From Mesorhizobium sp. J428 (GTDB lineage: Bacteria; Pseudomonadota; Alphaproteobacteria; Rhizobiales; Rhizobiaceae): a stretch of 64,000 bases of DNA. Shown one piece after another: positions 44,179 to 54,514 of this stretch. The stretch lies in assembly GCF_024699925.1 (NCBI RefSeq), contig NZ_JAJOMX010000001.1:4192001-4256000 (forward strand). The letters run 5' to 3'. Position 1 is the first letter of the stretch, and each line of letters begins with the position of its first letter. Both the position numbers and the translations under genes were made by a program. The notes below the pieces were generated by a model. The model was not told the DNA's origin. It searched no databases and was given only the letters and a program-made list of their open reading frames with translations.

Positions 44179-45179
44179 ATGGTGCGCGCCTGGTTGTCGG
44201 CGAGCATGCGCGCGAGCTTCAGCGCCGCAATCAGGCTGTCGGGCCGCGCCGTACCCGTCCCGGCAATGTCGAAGGCGGTTCCGTGGTCGGGCGAGGTGCG
44301 GATGAAGGGCAGGCCGAGCGTAACGTTCACCGCCTCGTCGAAGGCAAGCATCTTGGCCGGGATCAGCGCCTGGTCGTGATACATGCACAGCGCCGCGTCA
44401 TAGCCGGCGCGGGCGCGCGGATGGAACATCGTGTCGGCGGGTGCGGGGCCGAATGCGTCGATGCCCTCGTGCCGCAATTGCTCGACCGCCGGCAGGATGA
44501 TCTCCTCGTCCTCGGTGCCGATCGTTCCGCCTTCGCCTGCATGCGGGTTGAGTCCCAGCACGGCCAGTCGCGGCCTAGCGATGCCGAACCGGTCGCGCAG
44601 GTCGCGATGGACGATGCGCGCATTCGTCAGGATTCCTTGCGCGGTGAGCGCGGCGGGAACGTCGGCGATCGGGATATGGATGGTGACCGGAACGGTTCGC
44701 AGGTCCGGTCCCGCCAGCATCATCACCGCCGTCTCATCCCGGCCAGTCGCCTCGCTGGCGAGATAGGCCAGATATTCCGTGTGGCCGGGATGTTGGAAGC
44801 CAGCCTCGTAAAGCGTCTTCTTGGCGATCGGCAGCGTCACCACCGCGTCTGCCTCGCCGTCGAGCACATATCCGGTCGCCCGGTCGATCGCCTCGATGAT
44901 GCCGGCGGCGTTGCCGACGGTCGACGCGCCGGGCGTGTCGATGAAGCGGCTCTCGAGCGGAAGGACGGGCAGGGCCTCGTCGAACAGCGATCCGGCCGTC
45001 CCGATCTTCGTTTTCGCGATCGGTATCTGGATGCCGAGTCGCCTGGCGCGGGCCGCGAGGTGGTCCGGGTCGGCCAGCAGTGCGAAGGGGGGGATATGCG
45101 CGTCGCGGCGCAGCAGCCATGCGGCAATGATGATATCCGGCCCGATCCCGGACGGATCGCCGATGCTCACTGCCAGCAT
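44175..45179 (-). CDS. pdxA: 4-hydroxythreonine-4-phosphate dehydrogenase
   Basis: 334 residues. [12 protein letters not shown] at the N-terminus, metal-binding histidines in [14 protein letters not shown] and [11 protein letters not shown], and [20 protein letters not shown] near the end are all in place. It oxidises 4-phosphohydroxy-threonine in vitamin B6 synthesis. It lies between surA-like and rsmA genes, the usual surA-pdxA-rsmA order. Confidence 0.96.
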   Translation of the reverse strand: MLAVSIGDPSGIGPDIIIAAWLLRRDAHIPPFALLADPDHLAARARRLGIQIPIAKTKIGTAGSLFDEALPVLPLESRFIDTPGASTVGNAAGIIEAIDRATGYVLDGEADAVVTLPIAKKTLYEAGFQHPGHTEYLAYLASEATGRDETAVMMLAGPDLRTVPVTIHIPIADVPAALTAQGILTNARIVHRDLRDRFGIARPRLAVLGLNPHAGEGGTIGTEDEEIILPAVEQLRHEGIDAFGPAPADTMFHPRARAGYDAALCMYHDQALIPAKMLAFDEAVNVTLGLPFIRTSPDHGTAFDIAGTGTARPDSLIAALKLARMLADNQARTI

Positions 45180-45192
45180 GGAGGCGGACGCC

Positions 45193-46131
45193 TTATCGCT
45201 GAACGATGCGCGCGGTCTTGCGCAGCTCGTCGACGTATTTCTTGCTGAGTTCCTCGGCCTTCTCGTCGAGCTTGCCGTCGGTCTGCAGCATCATCTGTGC
45301 GGCGCGGTCGTCGTTCACCTCGCGCGACGAGCAGATGCCGATGAACTCGACGCCGGCCGGCGTCTCGCGCACCGGCGTGGCGGTTCCCGGCTTCGCGGCC
45401 TTGATCTGGGTCGCCCAGTCCGGCGGCAGTTCCGGCTCGAGGATGCGCGGGATGTCCTGAATGCTGACGTCGATCAGCCCCTTGGCGAACTGGCGCGTCG
45501 TCTCGCAGCCGTTGAAGCGCTGGCGCATTGCGTCGGCCTCGCGCTTGCGCTTGCCGAGGATCGCACCGCGCTCCTTCTGCGGCACGACGAAGGTTATCTT
45601 CTGGAGCATGTATTCCGTCGCCGACGGCTTCTTGCCGCCCAGCTCGAACACTTTGCGCACCATCTGCTGCTCTGTCATCATTTCGGTCGAGCGGTAGCGC
45701 GAGCCGAGCAGCTGGCTCCAGCCCATCTGGATACGGATGAATTCCTTCATGTGCTCGCGGCCGACCCCGGCCTGGCCGAGAATCTGGTCGAGCTGCGCCG
45801 GCTTCAGCTTGTTCGACGTCGCGAACCGGTTGTAGCTCTCGTCCACCGCCTGCTTGGAGATGCGGATGTTCCGGCGCGCCATCTCGTCGGACTTCAACGC
45901 CTGCTCGACCATGTCCTGCGCGGCCTTATCGGCGCCGCCCTTCTGGCGGAACAGCTTGTTCAGGGCGACCCGACGCTGGATGTCGTAGCTGGTGACGGCG
46001 GTGTTGTTGACGATATATTTGATCTCGCTCGCAACGGCGGGCGAGGCCGAAAACACGGCAGCTCCGCTCAATGCGGCAAGAACGACTGCGACAGTCGCGA
46101 ATCTGGCGCGCTTCATAGCTGGATTCATCAC
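45193..46131 (-). CDS. SurA-like periplasmic chaperone
   Basis: 312 residues. A signal peptide ([20 protein letters not shown]) is followed by a SurA N-terminal domain ([24 protein letters not shown]-type helices with [16 protein letters not shown]). The C-terminal part is only weakly parvulin-like ([18 protein letters not shown]), and the second isomerase domain of E. coli SurA is absent. It should escort outer-membrane proteins such as LptD, encoded just upstream. GTG 46131, ATG 46128 and ATG 46116 are all possible starts. Confidence 0.87.
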   Translation of the reverse strand: MMNPAMKRARFATVAVVLAALSGAAVFSASPAVASEIKYIVNNTAVTSYDIQRRVALNKLFRQKGGADKAAQDMVEQALKSDEMARRNIRISKQAVDESYNRFATSNKLKPAQLDQILGQAGVGREHMKEFIRIQMGWSQLLGSRYRSTEMMTEQQMVRKVFELGGKKPSATEYMLQKITFVVPQKERGAILGKRKREADAMRQRFNGCETTRQFAKGLIDVSIQDIPRILEPELPPDWATQIKAAKPGTATPVRETPAGVEFIGICSSREVNDDRAAQMMLQTDGKLDEKAEELSKKYVDELRKTARIVQR

Positions 46132-46214
46132 TCCGTCCCGAACTTCGCGGTTTTCCTTAGGATACTCGCGTAAAATGCCGGATTACTGCGGCCAAACCGT
46201 GGCACGGCCGCCCG

Positions 46215-48701
46215 TTACTGGTCGAGCGCGTTGCTGCTCGATCCGAAATCGCCGATCGTCCGGAAGGCGATATTGAAGCCGACCGAAAGGGACTCTTTCT
46301 GATCCGTCGGTCGAACCTGCGTGAACGTCATCGAATAGGTGAAGCACTCGTCGTCGTACTGGAAGCCGATCGAGTTGCGCACCAGCCTGCTCTGCACGAA
46401 ATCATGCGTCCCGGAGGCGAAGGCCGACCAGTTCTCGTTGAAGTCGAACTTGCCGGAAACGGTAAGTTCCTGCCGGTCCTCGGTGAAGCCGTAGAGCGGC
46501 TGCTTCTGGATATAGGCAAATCGCGTCGAGGTGGTCAGCCGGCCAACCGTGAAGCCCGTCTTGAGCTCCGCACGGCGTGTCTCGAAGGTCTGCTCGTCGA
46601 AGCGTCCGCTGGCGGACACCGAGAATCCCGTCGGGCTGGTCACGCCGAACAGCGCGACGAAATCGGACGAGTCCGTCTCCAGGCCGGAATAGGCGCCGAC
46701 ATTGACGAGGTCGGGCGACGCGAACGAGTTGTCGCCGGCGAGGTGGTAGGACTGACCGAAGATGCCGGTGGCACCCCAGCCGCTCCAGAACGAGCCGGTG
46801 TAGCGGACGCCGAGATTGGCCCGCGTTCCGCCCTCGACACGGTCGTAGCCGGAGAACTTGTCGCGTTCGAACAGCGTCGCGGCATCGAACACGAAGCTCT
46901 GCGCGTCTTCGTTCGGAATATCGAGCGTGCGGCCGTAGGCCTCGTTCGGGCGCACGAAAATCTGCGCCATCGGTTCGAAGACGTGGCTCGAATTGGCGCC
47001 GGCGAACAGCCACGGCCAGCGGAATTCCAGGCCGGCGGTCGCCATCGGACGGAAGTAGGAGGAGCGGATGTCCGCCTCGACGCCGGAATAGGCCAGCGCG
47101 GGATCGTGGCTATAGGCGAGGCCGTTCAGGTCGCCCGCCATCGCGTTGACGGCGGCGACCGAGGCCGCGCTCGGATTGGAATAGATGCCGTCGCCGCGCA
47201 CATGCAGCAGCGGCGTGACAATGAAGCCGTTCCCGGTGACGATCTCGCGCTTCCACTCGGCTTCCGCGGTGACGCGGCCGGTTTCGCCTTCGATGCCGCT
47301 GACTCGGTAGACATCTCCAACAGAGACCCCTGGCGGGTCGTTGCGACCGTCGGCCACTGCGATGTCCTGACGACTGCGCGAAATTCCGGTCATGTTCATG
47401 TCGAAACGTATTTGGCCGCCGGCGACGTTCTCGACCGTCTTGGTGTAGTCGAGCGACGGCAGCACCCAAGGCTGCTTCGGATCGCGCGCTGAAGGATTCT
47501 CGGCTCCCGTAGAGAGATTGTCGAGATGCGTTTCCTGCACGTCGAACTTCATCAGACGCAGGTCGAAATAGTTCCGGTCGTTCAGGCCCGTGAGGTAGGC
47601 TTCGTTGCGCCGCACGATCTTGTCGTAGCCTTCGATCTCATAGGTGCGGCTGAAATTCTTGTCCGACTGCACCATGACGTCCCAGCCGAAGGTCCAGCGC
47701 GGATTGATTTTGAATTGACCCTTTGTGCCGATCATTCCACGGTTGGTGGCGGAGCTATCGACATTTTCTATCGGGCGGCCCAAACGGTCATAAAGACGAA
47801 ATGCGTCCGGGCTCTGCTGGTGGATGCCCGCGATGCGGACTTCGTACTGGCCGTTGTTGAACTGCTGCCGCCACTGGACGTCGCCCAGGAAACCCTGACG
47901 GCCGTAATAGGTGCCCTTGAAGAGGGCGTCGTAGGTCGGCGACAGCGCGAGGTAGTAGGGAACGGTCAGGCTGGCGCCGAGCTCGCTCTCATAACCGATG
48001 CCGGGGATCAGGAAGCCGCTCTTACGCTTCACCGTCGGGTCCGGGATCGTGAAATAGGGAACATAGGCGATCGGAAGGCCGAACAGCTCGAACTTGGCGC
48101 GCTCGAAACGCACCGTCTTGGCCTCGCCGTTCCAGATGATCCGCTGCGCCTTCACCCGCCAGATCGGCGGCTTGTTGGGTTTTTCCTCGCACGGTTCGCA
48201 GGCGGTATAGACGCCGTTGTTAAAGGTGGTGAGGATGCCATTGCGGCGCTCCGCACTCTCCGCGGCGAAATAGGTCTTGTCCGCCGTCTCCACCCTGAGC
48301 GCATTGACGAAGCCGTCGCGGAAGTCCTCCGTGATGTCGACCTCGTCGGAATAGATCTTGGTTCCCTGCCGGTCGACCAGCTCGACATTGCCGCTGGCGA
48401 TGACGCGACCGGTCTTGCGGTCGTAGGTCACACGCTGCGCCACGATTCGGTTGCCGCTGTACTCGATCTGCACCGATCCGGCCGCCGTCACGCGCTGCTG
48501 GTCGTTGTCGTAGATCAGCGTGTCGGCTTCCAGCAGCATCTGCTCATTGCCGCTGGGCTGCGGAACGAGGCTCTCGGCGGTCTGCGACAACGCCAAATTT
48601 GCAGGAATGACGGCGAGCGAAAGCACACAGGCTATCGCCGTCGCGCCGGACAGGCGCGCCGCGCGGGCCAGAATGCTCCCGCTACCCCTCTTCACCCCCA
48701 C
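46215..48701 (-). CDS. lptD: LPS assembly protein LptD
   Basis: 828 residues from GTG 48701, which overlaps the lptG stop by one base; GTG 48695 is an alternative. A signal sequence (LSGATAIACVLSLAVIPANL) is followed by an OstA/LptA-like beta-jellyroll (TLIYDNDQQRVTAAGSVQIE) and a large C-terminal beta barrel. Two cysteines (ACEPCEE) are near residue 170. It inserts LPS into the outer leaflet together with LptE. Gene order lptF-lptG-lptD-surA groups the transport machine with its chaperone. Confidence 0.95.
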   Translation of the reverse strand: MGVKRGSGSILARAARLSGATAIACVLSLAVIPANLALSQTAESLVPQPSGNEQMLLEADTLIYDNDQQRVTAAGSVQIEYSGNRIVAQRVTYDRKTGRVIASGNVELVDRQGTKIYSDEVDITEDFRDGFVNALRVETADKTYFAAESAERRNGILTTFNNGVYTACEPCEEKPNKPPIWRVKAQRIIWNGEAKTVRFERAKFELFGLPIAYVPYFTIPDPTVKRKSGFLIPGIGYESELGASLTVPYYLALSPTYDALFKGTYYGRQGFLGDVQWRQQFNNGQYEVRIAGIHQQSPDAFRLYDRLGRPIENVDSSATNRGMIGTKGQFKINPRWTFGWDVMVQSDKNFSRTYEIEGYDKIVRRNEAYLTGLNDRNYFDLRLMKFDVQETHLDNLSTGAENPSARDPKQPWVLPSLDYTKTVENVAGGQIRFDMNMTGISRSRQDIAVADGRNDPPGVSVGDVYRVSGIEGETGRVTAEAEWKREIVTGNGFIVTPLLHVRGDGIYSNPSAASVAAVNAMAGDLNGLAYSHDPALAYSGVEADIRSSYFRPMATAGLEFRWPWLFAGANSSHVFEPMAQIFVRPNEAYGRTLDIPNEDAQSFVFDAATLFERDKFSGYDRVEGGTRANLGVRYTGSFWSGWGATGIFGQSYHLAGDNSFASPDLVNVGAYSGLETDSSDFVALFGVTSPTGFSVSASGRFDEQTFETRRAELKTGFTVGRLTTSTRFAYIQKQPLYGFTEDRQELTVSGKFDFNENWSAFASGTHDFVQSRLVRNSIGFQYDDECFTYSMTFTQVRPTDQKESLSVGFNIAFRTIGDFGSSSNALDQ

Positions 48702-49789
48702 TAGCCGTCCTCCTTATGCAGCAGGAACGTCACGCCGAAAAATCCCGCGACGACAACTGGAAACCACGCAGCGACCACAGGCAGAACGAATCCCGAACTG
48801 CCGAATGCCTTCACGAGAACCGACGCAACATAAAGCAGAAAGCCGGCCGCGACGCCACCCAGAATCATAGGCGCGGACTGGCCGAGCCGGGCGAAGCGCA
48901 TCGACACCGTGGCCGCGATCAGTGTCATCGCGACCAGCAGGAACGGCATCGCCAGAAGTGAATGATATTGCATGGCAAACGGGTTCGCGCTCAGGCCGAA
49001 AGACCGCGCCGAATCGATCTTGGCGTCGAGCTCGAAAAGCGGGATCGTTTCCGGCCTCGCGAACTGCTCCTCGACGAAATCCGGCTTCAGATCGGTCTTG
49101 ATCGCCATGCGCGGCCGTTCAATGCGCCTGCCATTTGCATCGATGCGCTGAACGCCGGTCAACACCCAGGCGCCGGTGGTCAGTGCAGCGCGTTTGGCGT
49201 CGATCCTGTCGACGATCGAGCCGTCCTTGTCGAAGCGGATGAAGGTGGCTTGTGCAAGAAATCTTCCGCGCTGCGCCGACTTCTTCGCGCCGATGATCGT
49301 GACGCCCTCCTCGGTCCGCTGGCGCAGCCAGGGCAGGCCGAGCCCTCCGGGCGCGCTGCGCGCCCTGCCGCTGAACGAGGCCTCGATCTCCTCGGAATAG
49401 GATAGCGCGGCGGCCGACAGGCTGTTGAGCGCGGTGATGGTGACCGCCCCGATGAGGAAGCTCGCCAGGCAGAGCGGCGCGAGGAACTGCCAGGCCGAAA
49501 TCCCGGCCGAGCGCGCGATCACCAGCTCGTATTTGCGGTTGAGCGACATCAGCGTCGCCATCGCCGCGAACAGGATGATGAACGGGATCGCCGTCTGGAT
49601 GATCATCGGGATGCGCAGGGCCGAGACCATCATGCCGGCGCCCATCGAATATTCGGGCAGCGAGCCGGCGCGGCGCGAGAATTCGGTGAAGTCGACCAGG
49701 AAGGAGATGACGACGACGCCGATGAAGAACTGCGCCACGATCACGAGATAGCGGCGGAAGAAATAGGTGAAGAGCGTGCGGCCGATCAT
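48701..49789 (-). CDS. lptG: LPS export permease LptG
   Basis: 362 residues of YjgP/YjgQ family: six membrane helices (TLFTYFFRRYLVIVAQFFIG at the start; FAMQYHSLLAMPFLLVAMTL and the last two at the end) around a periplasmic jellyroll at about 140-265. With LptF and the ATPase LptB it extracts LPS from the inner membrane. It overlaps lptF by 4 bp (ATGA). Confidence 0.95.
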   Translation of the reverse strand: MIGRTLFTYFFRRYLVIVAQFFIGVVVISFLVDFTEFSRRAGSLPEYSMGAGMMVSALRIPMIIQTAIPFIILFAAMATLMSLNRKYELVIARSAGISAWQFLAPLCLASFLIGAVTITALNSLSAAALSYSEEIEASFSGRARSAPGGLGLPWLRQRTEEGVTIIGAKKSAQRGRFLAQATFIRFDKDGSIVDRIDAKRAALTTGAWVLTGVQRIDANGRRIERPRMAIKTDLKPDFVEEQFARPETIPLFELDAKIDSARSFGLSANPFAMQYHSLLAMPFLLVAMTLIAATVSMRFARLGQSAPMILGGVAAGFLLYVASVLVKAFGSSGFVLPVVAAWFPVVVAGFFGVTFLLHKEDG

Positions 49790-50991
49790 GCGCCGCCCCC
49801 CGCCCGCTGGCGGTAGCCCGCCATCCGCAACTGCAGCGCCAGCCTCTGCCGCTCGCTCCACGCCAGCAGCGCGCTGCCCCGTCTGTCCAGCCAGGCCGGT
49901 ATCCTGAGCTGGCGTCCCGAAGCAAGCAGGATCAAGAAGATCGCGATGGTCCCGAGCGGCAGCGCATAGGTCAGCACCATCATGGTATGGCTGTTGCCCG
50001 AGGCGTTCATGAAGAAGAAGCCGAGGCCGCGCATGCAGAGCGCAAGGGTCGCCGCGGCCGCCAGGCTCCACAGCCTCTCCTGCCGGTTTGAGCGCGCGCC
50101 GCCGGCGAAATAGGTCGCGATCAGGCCGAACGCCACGGGAAAGAGCCATTCCGACAGGCGCCGGTGGAGTTCGGACCGAAGCTGCTCCGGCCGTTGCTTG
50201 GCGAAGAAGTCGTTCGGATCCGGATTGAGAAGGAATGAGATCGGCTGGTCCTTGGGGCGCAGCGCGGGCGTGCTGTCGGCAGAGCTGAACTGCGAGAAGT
50301 CGATCGCATAGGAGGCAAACTGGATGATCGACACGTCTCCCGTGGCGACCGTGCGTCGCTGGATCTCGCCCTCGCTCATCACCAGCAGTTCGCGCTCGCC
50401 CTGCGGCAGGATCACGCCGCGCTTGGCGTAGTAGATCAGCTCCGTCTTGTCGTCGCGGGCGTCCGCGATGAAGATGCCGCCGAAGGCGCCGCCGGGATGC
50501 TGTTCGGCGATCTGAATGTAGAGCCCGTCGTCCAGCCGCTTGAAAGACCCGGACTGTACGGCGAGCCGGACGAGGTCTGCACCTGCCTCGCTGACGATCG
50601 TGCGGATCTGTCGGTTCGTCCATGGTTCGACGAACAGCGCGATGCCGAGTGTCGCGAGCGTCAGGATCATGCCGAGAATGAGGATCGGCTTCGCGGTGAG
50701 CTTGTGCGACCCGCCGGCGCCCTCGATCACCGCGAGCTCGGAATCGGCGTTCATCGCCGACAGGGTCTGCGAGGCGCCGATCAGCAGTGCGAAGGGAGCG
50801 ACGACCACTGCCATCGCCGGCACGAGCATGACCGCCAGGTGCAGGAAGGTGCTGATCGCCTGCCCAGAATCGGTCAGCACGTTCACATAGATCAGAACCT
50901 GCGTGATCATCACGACGACGGTCGTAGCCGCCAGCGTGATGAACGTCAGCCGGGCCGCGCGACGGAATATGTAGCGCTCGATCAGGTTCAT
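49786..50991 (-). CDS. lptF: LPS export permease LptF
   Basis: 401 residues. It has the family opening MNLIERYIFRRAARLTF, six helices and the central periplasmic domain. The conserved SELAVIEGAGGS loop, which couples to LptB, lies near residues 83-94. It forms the transporter core with LptG. First gene of the lptF-lptG-lptD-surA-pdxA-rsmA run. Confidence 0.95.
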   Translation of the reverse strand: MNLIERYIFRRAARLTFITLAATTVVVMITQVLIYVNVLTDSGQAISTFLHLAVMLVPAMAVVVAPFALLIGASQTLSAMNADSELAVIEGAGGSHKLTAKPILILGMILTLATLGIALFVEPWTNRQIRTIVSEAGADLVRLAVQSGSFKRLDDGLYIQIAEQHPGGAFGGIFIADARDDKTELIYYAKRGVILPQGERELLVMSEGEIQRRTVATGDVSIIQFASYAIDFSQFSSADSTPALRPKDQPISFLLNPDPNDFFAKQRPEQLRSELHRRLSEWLFPVAFGLIATYFAGGARSNRQERLWSLAAAATLALCMRGLGFFFMNASGNSHTMMVLTYALPLGTIAIFLILLASGRQLRIPAWLDRRGSALLAWSERQRLALQLRMAGYRQRAGGGA

Positions 50992-51175
50992 CGTCTTGAG
51001 CGGGCCGTCCTTGCGCCTGGGGCGTGGTTGTTGACAGCGCGCGCGCTGATGTTGGGGAGCATACGCATCCGATATGGGGATGAAACGCCAGATTGGCTAA
51101 AAATGGGCGAAAAAACGCGGTTAACTTCGCGTAAACTGTTAACCGTTGACCAGAAAAGGAAATTATATCAGCTTG

Positions 51176-51940
51176 TTAACTGCCTATCTGCCCTGCTGAG
51201 CGATGCGCTTTTTGCTGTGCGAGCATCCGAATCCCGGTGGCCAGCAGCGTGAAGATCAGCAGCGAAAGCAGCGCACCGAGGATGACGTCGGACAGATAGT
51301 GTCCGCCGAAGGCGACGCGCAGCAGCGAAGTTCCGGTCGCGACCGTGAAGGCGGCGGCAAGCGCCCAGTTGCGGTAGGCCCTCGGGGTCAGCGTCGCCAG
51401 CGCCACCAGCCAGAACGAACTCGCGGCCTCGCCGGACACGAAGGAGCAGTTGGTCGCGCAATAGTCGGTGATATGGCCCGCCGGAACGAACGGGTAGGGG
51501 CCGCCGAAGAGGTCGGTCATGTAAGGCCTCGGCCGGCCCCAGTGCTCCTTGAGCACCAGGTTGACCAGCAATCCCGCGCCGATGACCATGGATGCCACCG
51601 CCGCGAGGCCCGCCCGGTCGAAGGGATGCGCCAGCGACCGCCGCGCCACGACGCGCCAGGTGATCGCGAGCAGCAGAAGCACGGCGAGCGTCACAGGCGT
51701 CACCTGCAGAAGCTGGCGGATCGGTCCGAATACCGGCGACGAGGACAGCGGGAACGTGCCGCAGATCTTGCCGGTCGCAACGCAGACGCGTTCCTTGAAG
51801 AACAGTTCGGAGACGGCGATGTCGATCCAGGGAAAGACGTTGAAGAACAGCAGCGTCCCGGCAATCAGCGCGATGAGGACGATCGCTGGCCGCCGGCCGG
51901 CACAGGGCCAGAGATAGTCGTCCTCGAGGAAGGGCGTCAA
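51176..51940 (-). CDS. PAP2 family phosphatase
   Basis: 254 residues from TTG 51940, with GGAG upstream. Six hydrophobic segments. The phosphatase motifs are present: KEHWGRPRP (KX6RP), FVSGEAASS (PSGH-like with Gly-Glu replacing Gly-His) and [11 protein letters not shown] (SRX5HX3D-like). Such enzymes remove phosphate from lipids such as undecaprenyl diphosphate, phosphatidylglycerol phosphate or lipid A. The SGE variant in place of SGH is like the LpxE/LpxF group, but function is not assigned. Confidence 0.85.
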   Translation of the reverse strand: MTPFLEDDYLWPCAGRRPAIVLIALIAGTLLFFNVFPWIDIAVSELFFKERVCVATGKICGTFPLSSSPVFGPIRQLLQVTPVTLAVLLLLAITWRVVARRSLAHPFDRAGLAAVASMVIGAGLLVNLVLKEHWGRPRPYMTDLFGGPYPFVPAGHITDYCATNCSFVSGEAASSFWLVALATLTPRAYRNWALAAAFTVATGTSLLRVAFGGHYLSDVILGALLSLLIFTLLATGIRMLAQQKAHRSAGQIGS

Positions 51941-52137
51941 AGGTCCGTGCTCCGGGTCCGGGCATTGCGCATCGCGCCGCCCGGAGATCGTCTAGCAATA
52001 ACGGCGGCGCGAAGGAAGCGCCAAAGAATAAAGAGATGTTGCGGCGCAGGCGCGCACCGACGCGCCGAACGTCGCGGATGCAGAGACGATCCGCGGTTTT
52101 GCCGCTATTCTGCGCGCGACTCGCATCCGGAGACATC

Positions 52138-53623
52138 ATGACACTCGCTCTCGACATCGGCTTTTCCACCTCCTCGAAGGGAGCGGCCGACCTGCACGTC
52201 TTCCTCGCCGCGGCCGGGGAGGGCGGGTCGGTCGACGTGGCGGGCGATGCCGGGCCGCTCCTGGAGAAGGCGATCAAGGCTGGCGCGTTCTCGGCCAAGA
52301 TGCTTTCCACGCTCGACATCATCGTGCCGGCGGGCATGGAGGTCGACCGTGTCCTCCTTGTCGGTGTCGGCGATCCAAAGGCGATCACCACCGACGGCTG
52401 GCTGAAGGTCGGTGGCGCGATCGCGTCCAACCTCAAGAAGGCGGCAAAGGTGTTTGTCCACGCCGACCTGGCCGGCTTCGATGGCGACGCATCCGCGATC
52501 GCCGACGTGGCGCTCGGCACGCTGCTGCGCACCTACCGCTTCGACCGTTACAAGACGAAGAAGGACGAGGGCGACGAGCAGCCGAAGCGGACCAAGGTCA
52601 CGATCGTCACGCGCCGCGCCACCGCGGCGAAGGCCGCCTTCGCCGGCTCCGAGGCGGTCGCCTCCGGCGTGACGCTCGCCCGCGACCTCGTCAACGAGCC
52701 GGCGAACGTGCTCGGCCCGGTCGAGATGGCCGCGCAATGCAAGGAATTGGAGGCGCTCGGCGTCAAGGTCGAGATCCTGGCCGAGAAGGAGATGAAGAAG
52801 CTCGGCATGGGCGCTCTGCTCGGCGTGGCGCAGGGCAGCCCGCGCGGCGCCCGGCTGGTGGTGATGCAGTGGAACGGCGGCAAGGCCAAGGACAGGCCGG
52901 TCGCCTTCATCGGCAAGGGCGTCTCGTTCGACACAGGCGGCAATTCGATGAAGCCGGCCGCCGGCATGGAGGACATGAAGGGTGACATGGGCGGGGCCGC
53001 CGCTGTCATCGGCGCCATGCACGTGCTCGCCAGGCGCAAGGCGAAGGCCAATGTCGTCGGCATTGTCGGCCTGGTCGAGAACTCGGTCGACGGCAATGCC
53101 CAACGCCCCGGCGACATCGTCACCTCGATGTCGGGCCAGACGATCGAGGTGCTGAACACCGATGCCGAAGGCCGGCTCGTGCTCTGCGACGCGCTTTGGG
53201 TACTGCAACGACCGCTTCGCGCCGAAGTTCATGGTCAACCTCGCCACGCTGACTGGCGCGATCATGGTGGCGCTCGGCCAGTATCACGCCGGCCTGTTCT
53301 CGAACGACGACGAACTCGCGGGCCAGCTCACCGAGGCAGGCCTGGCGACCGCCGAGAAGCTCTGGCGCATGCCGATGGGGCCGGAATACGACAAGCTGCT
53401 GGAATCGAAGAATGCCGACATGAAGAACATCGGCGGCCGCTTCGGCGGCGCGATCACGGCGGCGCAGTTCCTCCGCCGCTTCGTCAAGGACACGCCCTGG
53501 GCGCATCTCGATATCGCCGGCACAGCGATGAACGCGCCGCCCAGCGAATATTCGATCTCCTGGGGCTCCGGCTTCGGCGTCCGGCTGCTGGACCGGCTGG
53601 TGAAGGACAACTACGAAGGCTGA
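52138..53623 (+). CDS. pepA: Leucyl aminopeptidase, one-base frameshift
   Basis: The M17 catalytic domain is complete only across two frames: [20 protein letters not shown] and [15 protein letters not shown] in the first, then [20 protein letters not shown] and [20 protein letters not shown] in the second. Removing one G of GGG at 53198-53200 gives 494 residues, normal for PepA. Metal residues K, D, D, D and E of the M17 site are visible. PepA releases N-terminal residues from peptides and in some bacteria binds DNA for Xer recombination. The stop overlaps the holC start. Confidence 0.87.
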
Positions 53624-54072
53624 TGGCCGACGTCCTGTTCTACCACCTGACCGAATCGACGCTGGAAGAGGCGCTGCCGCCGCTGCTCGAGAAAAGCCTC
53701 GAGCGCGGCTGGCGGGTCGTGGTGCAGGCGGGCAGCGTCGAACGCCGCGACGCGCTCGACGCGCATTTGTGGACCTTCCGCGACGACAGCTTTCTCGGCC
53801 ACGGGCTGGACAGCGATCCCAGCGCCGCCGACCAGCCGATCCTGCTCACCGTCTCGACCGGCAACGGCAATGCGGCGTCGGTGCGATTCGTCGTCGATGG
53901 TGCCGAGCCGCCGCCGCTCGACGGCTACGAGCGCGGCGTCTTCATCTTCGACGGCCACGACCAGGCGCAGCTGGAACTCGCGCGCGACCAGTGGAAGCGG
54001 ATGAAGGCGGCGGGCCACGCCGTCACTTACTGGCAGCAGACAGACGGCCGGCGCTGGGAGCGCAAGGCCTGA
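53623..54072 (+). CDS. holC: DNA polymerase III subunit chi
   Basis: 149 residues. [20 protein letters not shown], the [20 protein letters not shown] segment with FLPHG-like FLGHG and the [10 protein letters not shown] motif match HolC. Chi links the clamp loader to single-strand binding protein. Its ATG shares a base with the pepA TGA. The conventional pepA-holC pairing supports both calls. Confidence 0.93.
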   Translation: MADVLFYHLTESTLEEALPPLLEKSLERGWRVVVQAGSVERRDALDAHLWTFRDDSFLGHGLDSDPSAADQPILLTVSTGNGNAASVRFVVDGAEPPPLDGYERGVFIFDGHDQAQLELARDQWKRMKAAGHAVTYWQQTDGRRWERKA

Positions 54073-54214
54073 GCGGCCTTTCCGAAAATCGCTCCGGCAA
54101 GTCGGATGACGGTGCCGGGGTAGCCATAGGCGACGAGCGAAGTTGGGTCCGTGCGCACCGGAAACGCCGTCATATGGCCGCCGGAGGCGAATCTCCAGAC
54201 AGTATCCGGGTGGC

Positions 54215-54376
54215 TCAGGCCGGGCGGCGTTCGCCTCCGTCGCCCTGCAGCCTGCTCGCCTTGCGCGGTCGGCGCGGCGGCTGGGCTTGTGCCTCGCGCT
54301 TGGCTTTGGCCTCGGTCCGGCTCGTCCACCAGGCGGCGATCATGTAGCCGGCAAGCGCCAGAAGTATCCGTCTCAT
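54215..54376 (-). CDS. Small membrane-anchored hypothetical protein
   Basis: 53 residues. ATG 54376 is preceded by AAGGAG 6 bp away. The N-terminus has a single hydrophobic segment (ILLALAGYMIAAWW), followed by a very basic tail rich in K, R, P and Q (EAKAKREAQAQPPRRPRKAS). That topology fits a one-pass inner-membrane peptide. The longer open frame to 54481 lacks support. No family recognised. Confidence 0.5.
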   Translation of the reverse strand: MRRILLALAGYMIAAWWTSRTEAKAKREAQAQPPRRPRKASRLQGDGGERRPA

Positions 54377-54514
54377 CGTCGTCTCCTTCGTTGCGATGTC
54401 CCGACAATTCGCCAGCGCGCGACGGGTTCCATGGAGGGGACGGCAGCGGGATCTGTCGTCTCGACAGGGCGGGCCCGCCATGCGACAGGAAGGCCGTCAC
54501 GGTCGAACCCTCGC

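Noticed and set aside
48701..50623. 640-aa frame extending LptG into lptF
   Set aside because: LptG similarity starts at 49789; the upstream part is a shadow of lptF.
52036..54072. 678-aa apparent pepA-holC fusion
   Set aside because: The middle is frame-shifted nonsense; pepA and holC are separate, overlapping genes.
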